From: Pampus argenteus
Lineage: Eukaryota; Chordata; Actinopteri; Scombriformes; Stromateidae
Direction: 5' to 3'
Length of the DNA stretch: 64,000 nucleotides
NCBI GenBank assembly: GCA_036937835.1
Contig: CM072877.1
Span: 656,001 to 720,000 of the forward strand
Positions 60,085 through 64,000 of the stretch are shown in pieces. A program made the position numbers and the translations under genes. Within the stretch, counting starts at the first letter, position 1. Each line of letters opens with the position of its first letter. The notes below the pieces were generated by a model. The model was not told the origin of the DNA and ran no database searches. It worked only from the letters and a program-made list of their open reading frames with translations.

Positions 60085-60434
60085 GAAGGAAACAGACACA
60101 CACAGGGTTTTTATAGATGCCGTAACGCCACACTCTCTCACATGTGCGGTGATTGTATATGTCGATACTGAATGGAAACACGACACCCTGACGATGACAC
60201 AAAGTCAGCCAGTAACAGCTGTAACTGTGCGTTCCTCTCCAGGTCAACCTGTAGACATTATTACTTAATACACAGTCTATATCATTCTTCTTAATGTTGG
60301 GGGATTGTATGACTGGAATCAGAGGTTCTTGATCCCAAAATACGGTGATGTGTTAACCCTTTATCAAGCGGAACAGACGATCGCGATGCTGTTGATCGAC
60401 ATGTATAAATACCCTGTGTGTGTCAGTTTCCTTG

Positions 60435-60552
60435 GCTTACGACCATACCACCCTGAACGAGCCCGATCTCGTCTGATCTCGCAAGCTAACTAGGGTTGGG
60501 CCTGGTTAGTACTTGCATGGGAGACCGCCTGGGAATACCAGGTGCTGTACGC
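60435..60552 (+). rRNA. 5S rRNA, P-type, GTACGC end
   Basis: Twin of 35660. Confidence 0.8.
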
Positions 60553-61293
60553 CTTTTCTGTGCTCTACGCAAACTGCAGAGGACGCTGCTGCCTCTTGTG
60601 TGCAGACAGAGCAAAGAGCGAACTTATTAGCTGCTTTTTCATTGTTGCCTCTTCACAGTAAATTAATTTAACCAAACTTATATATAGACCCCAGTCACAT
60701 CTATTTTCATGTCAAATAATATAGGTTACTAGATAAGATTACATATTGTATGTCGCATGTCCATCATAATGTTGTTTACATTCATTAAAATGTCAACATG
60801 ATTAGAAAATATGTTTTTCTTGTAAATAAAAATACTGAAACAACAATCACAAAGCTTTAATCTTTGAAATGACCCCAGGTTGTCCTTTTCATAGGCTTTT
60901 TTGTTAAATTACATAATTTCTTAAAGCAACTAAAATCATTTCCTTCTTTGAGAAAAGAAAAAAAACAACAACAAGCTCTGCACGTACCGTATTTTCAGGT
61001 AAGGGGAAAGAGAAAATATCTGAGAAAAAACAGGTATTTTTCTACACATGGCTTGCTGGGGTTAACTGTCAAAGGAACAAATTAAAAGACTAAAACCATC
61101 ACCTGTTGAATACTTCACAGGTACGTTTCAGAAGAGAACATTTAAATGTCGTATGTTTTAAGATGCCTTCCAAATCCTGATATTATCTATACATACGTTA
61201 TTTACACATGTTGATCAAACGTGAAATAAAATACCCACAGAGGAGGAAACAGCGTCCTCTGCAGTTTGCATAGAGCAGTAAAAAAAAAAAAAA

Positions 61294-61411
61294 GCTTACA
61301 GCACCTGGTATTCCCAGGCGGTCTCCCATCCAAGTACTAACCAGGCCCTAACCTGCTTAGCTTCCGAGATCAGACAAGATCGGGCGCGCTCAGGGTGGTG
61401 TGGCCGTAAGC
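61294..61411 (-). rRNA. 5S rRNA, M-type
   Basis: Twin of 36519; nt 36 T. Confidence 0.92.
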
Positions 61412-61761
61412 GAAGGAAACAGACACACACAGGGTATTTATAGATGCCGTAACGCCACACTCTCTCACATGTGCGGTGATTGTATATGTCGACACTGAAT
61501 GGAAACACGAAACCCTGACGATGACACAAAGTCAGCCAGTAACAGCTGTAACTGTGCGTTCCTCTCCAGGTCAACCTGTAGACATTATTACTTAATACAC
61601 AGTCTATATCATTCTTCTTAATGTTGGGGGATTGTATGACTGGAATCAGAGGTTCTTGATCCCAAAATACGGTGATGTGTTAACCCTTTATCAATCGGAA
61701 CAGACGATCGCGATGCTGTTGATCGACATGTATAAATACCCTGTGTGTGTCAGTTTCCTTG

Positions 61762-61879
61762 GCTTACGGCCATACCACCCTGAACGAGCCCGATCTCGTC
61801 TGATCTCGCAAGCTAACTAGGGTTGGGCCTGGTTAGTACTTGCATGGGAGACCGCCTGGGAATACCAGGTGCTGTAAGC
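61762..61879 (+). rRNA. 5S rRNA, P-type
   Basis: Twin of 36987; P consensus. Confidence 0.85.
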
Positions 61880-62616
61880 CTTTTCTGTGCTCTACGCAAA
61901 CTGCAGAGGACGCTGCTGCCTCTTGTGTGCAGACAGAGCAAAGAGCGAACTTATTAGCTGCTTTTTCATTGGTGCCTCTTCAGAGTAAATTAGTTTAACC
62001 AAACTTATATATAGACCCCAGTCACATCTATTTTCATGTCAAATAATATAGGTTACTAGATAAGATTACATATTGTATGTCGCATGTCCATCATAATGTT
62101 CTTTACATTCATTAAAATGTCAACATGATTAGAAAATATGTTTTTCTTGTAAATGAAAATACTGAAACAACAATCACAAAGCTTTTATCTTTGTAATTAC
62201 CCCAGGTTGTCCTTTTCATAGGCTCTTTTGTTAAATTACATCATTTCTTAAAGCATCTAAAATCATTTCCTTCTTTGAGAAAAGAAAAAAACAACAACAA
62301 GCTCTGCACGTACCGTATTTTCAGGTAAGGGGAAAGAGAAAATATCTGAGAAAAAACAGGTATTTTTCTACACATGGCTTGTTGGGGTTAACTGTCAAAG
62401 GAACAAATTAAAAGACTAAAACCATCACCTGTTGAATACTTCACAGGTACGTTTCAGAAGAGAACATTTAAATGTCGTATGTTTTAAGATGCCTTCCAAA
62501 TCCTGATATTATTTATACATACGTTATTTACACATGTTGATCAAACGTGAAATAAAATACCCACAGAGGAGGAAACAGCGTCCTTTGCAGTTTGCATAGA
62601 GCAGTGAAAAAAAAAA

Positions 62617-62734
62617 GCTTACAGCACCTGGTATTCCCAGGCGGTCTCCCATCCAAGTACTAACCAGGCCCTAACCTGCTTAGCTTCCGAGATCAGACGA
62701 GATCGGGCGCGCACAGGGTGGTGTGGCCGTAAGC
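62617..62734 (-). rRNA. 5S rRNA, M-type
   Basis: Twin of 37842, but with one new change (plus strand GCGCGCACAGGG). Confidence 0.92.
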
Positions 62735-63084
62735 GAAGGAAACAGACACACACAGGGTATTTATAGATGCCGTAACGCCACACTCTCTCACATGTGCAGT
62801 GATTGTATATGTCGATACTGAATGGAAACACGACACCCTGACGATGACACAAAGTCAGCCAGTAACAGCTGTAACTGTGCGTTCCTCTCTAGGTCAACCT
62901 GTAGACATTATTACTTAATACACAGTCTATATCATTATTCTTAATGTTGGGGGATTGTATGACTGGAATCAGAGGTTCTTGATCCCAAAATACGGTGATG
63001 TGTTAACCCTTTATCAATCAGAACAGACGATCGCGATGCTGTTGATCGACATGTATTAATACCCTGTGTGTGTCAGTTTCCTTG

Positions 63085-63202
63085 GCTTACGGCCATACCA
63101 CCCTGAACGAGCCCGATCTCGTCTGATCTCGCAAGCTAACTAGGGTTGGGCCTGGTTAGTACTTGCATGGGAGACCGCCTGGGAATACCAGGTGCTGTAC
63201 GC
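63085..63202 (+). rRNA. 5S rRNA, P-type, GTACGC end
   Basis: Twin of 38310, including the TATTAATA box at 63054-63061. Confidence 0.78.
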
Positions 63203-63940
63203 CTTTTCTGTGCTCTACGCAAACTGCAGAGGACGCTGCTGCCTCTTGTGTGCAGACAGAGCAAAGAGCGAACTTATTAGCTGCTTTTTCATTGGTGCCT
63301 CTTCACAGTAAATTAATTTAACCAAACTTATATATAGACCCCAGTCACATCTATTTTCATGTCAAATAATATAGGTTACTAGATAAGATTACATATTGTA
63401 TGTCGCATGTCCATCATAATGTTCTTTACATTCATTAAAATGTCAACATGATTAGAAAATATGTTTTTCTTGTAAATAAAAATACTGAAACAACAATCAC
63501 AAAGCTTTTATCTTTGTAATGACCCCAGGTTGTCCTTTTCATAGGCTTTTTTGTTAAATTACATAATTTCTTAAAGCAACTAAAATCATTTCCTTCTTTG
63601 AGAAAAGAAAAAAAACAACAACAAGCTCTGCACGTACCGTATTTTCAGGTAAGGGGAAAGAGAAAATATCTGAGAAAAAACAGGTATTTTTCTACACATG
63701 GCTTGTTGGGGTTAACTGTCAAAGGAACAAATTAAAAGACTAAAACCATCACCTGTTGAATACTTCACAGGTACGTTTCAGAAGAGAACATTTAAATGTC
63801 GTATGTTTTAAGATGCCTTCCAAATCCTGATATTATCTATACATACGTTATTTACACATGTTGATCAAACGTGAAATAAAATACCCACAGAGGAGGAAAC
63901 AGCGTCCTTTGCAGTTTGCATAGAGCAGTGAAAAAAAAAA

Positions 63941-64000
63941 GCTTACAGCACCTGGTATTCCCAGGCGGTCTCCCATCCAAGTACTAACCAGGCCCTAACC
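63941..64000 (-). rRNA. 5S rRNA, M-type, cut by window end
   Basis: The 3' 60 nt of an M-type gene (GCTTACAGCACC on the plus strand); the rest lies beyond the window. Confidence 0.9.

Larger units (their letters stand above)
53329..63202. repeat. Large duplicated block, copy 2
   Basis: Partner of 28554-38427. It begins one unit after the L2-type element. Only single-base differences were noticed (for example in the M-type gene at 62617). Beyond about 63.8 kb it matches the unit ending near 40.4 kb better than that near 39.1 kb, so one unit may be missing there. Confidence 0.85.
51880..64000. repeat. 5S rDNA tandem array, segment 4
   Basis: Nine M/P pairs plus a partial M-type gene at the right edge. 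It starts in spacer, 123 bp before the M-type gene at 52003. From about 53.33 kb on it repeats the order and the private variants of the block beginning near 28.55 kb. Confidence 0.95.

Noticed and set aside
1..64000. CRISPR-like array of regular repeats
   Set aside because: Repeats are 1.3-kb rDNA units with 5S genes, not short repeats with unique spacers; the genome is eukaryotic.

Overview
This window is a tandem 5S ribosomal DNA array from an animal genome, almost certainly a teleost fish. The 5S copies carry the fish-style ends (GCTTAC at the 5' end, GTAAGC at the 3' end, which pair in helix I). The three interrupting elements are LINE families typical of fish genomes. There are no bacterial signals and no ordinary protein-coding host genes. 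The species cannot be named from the sequence alone.

Layout. The array is built from units of about 1.32-1.34 kb. Each normal unit holds two 5S genes of about 118 nt pointing away from each other. The minus-strand gene (called M-type here) is close to the standard vertebrate/teleost 5S. The plus-strand gene (P-type) carries about seven fixed differences, four of them in the internal control region. About 350 bp lies between the two 5' ends, and both genes have a TATAAATA-like box at -31 to -24. About 740 bp of A+T-rich spacer separates the pair from the next unit. The two genes and their near flanks form an inverted duplication with arms of about 185-190 bp. I count 41 complete M-type copies plus one cut by the right window edge. 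I count 38 complete P-type copies plus one cut by the left edge and one cut by a retrotransposon.

Array segments are 1-12657, 16101-19835, 24253-47751 and 51880-64000. Between them lie three non-LTR retrotransposons. (1) 12658-16100, minus strand: a Rex1-like element with one uninterrupted 988-codon endonuclease/reverse transcriptase ORF, in the inter-unit spacer. (2) 19836-24252, plus strand: a Tx1-group element inserted after nt 30 of a P-type 5S gene, resembling the 5S-specific Mutsu family. Its ORF1 has two in-frame TGA codons, its ORF2 has a frameshift, and its 3' end is lost. (3) 47752-51879, plus strand: an L2-clade element with an SGNH-esterase ORF1 and an EN/RT ORF2 in the same frame as ORF1, lacking its 3' end.

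The array shows recent large-scale copying. About 10 kb starting near 28.55 kb is repeated near 53.33 kb at a constant offset of 24,775 bp. A three-unit higher-order repeat (3,974 bp period) lies inside it. Several neighbouring units are near-identical doublets. All short ORFs in the array translate 5S genes or their spacers and are not genes.
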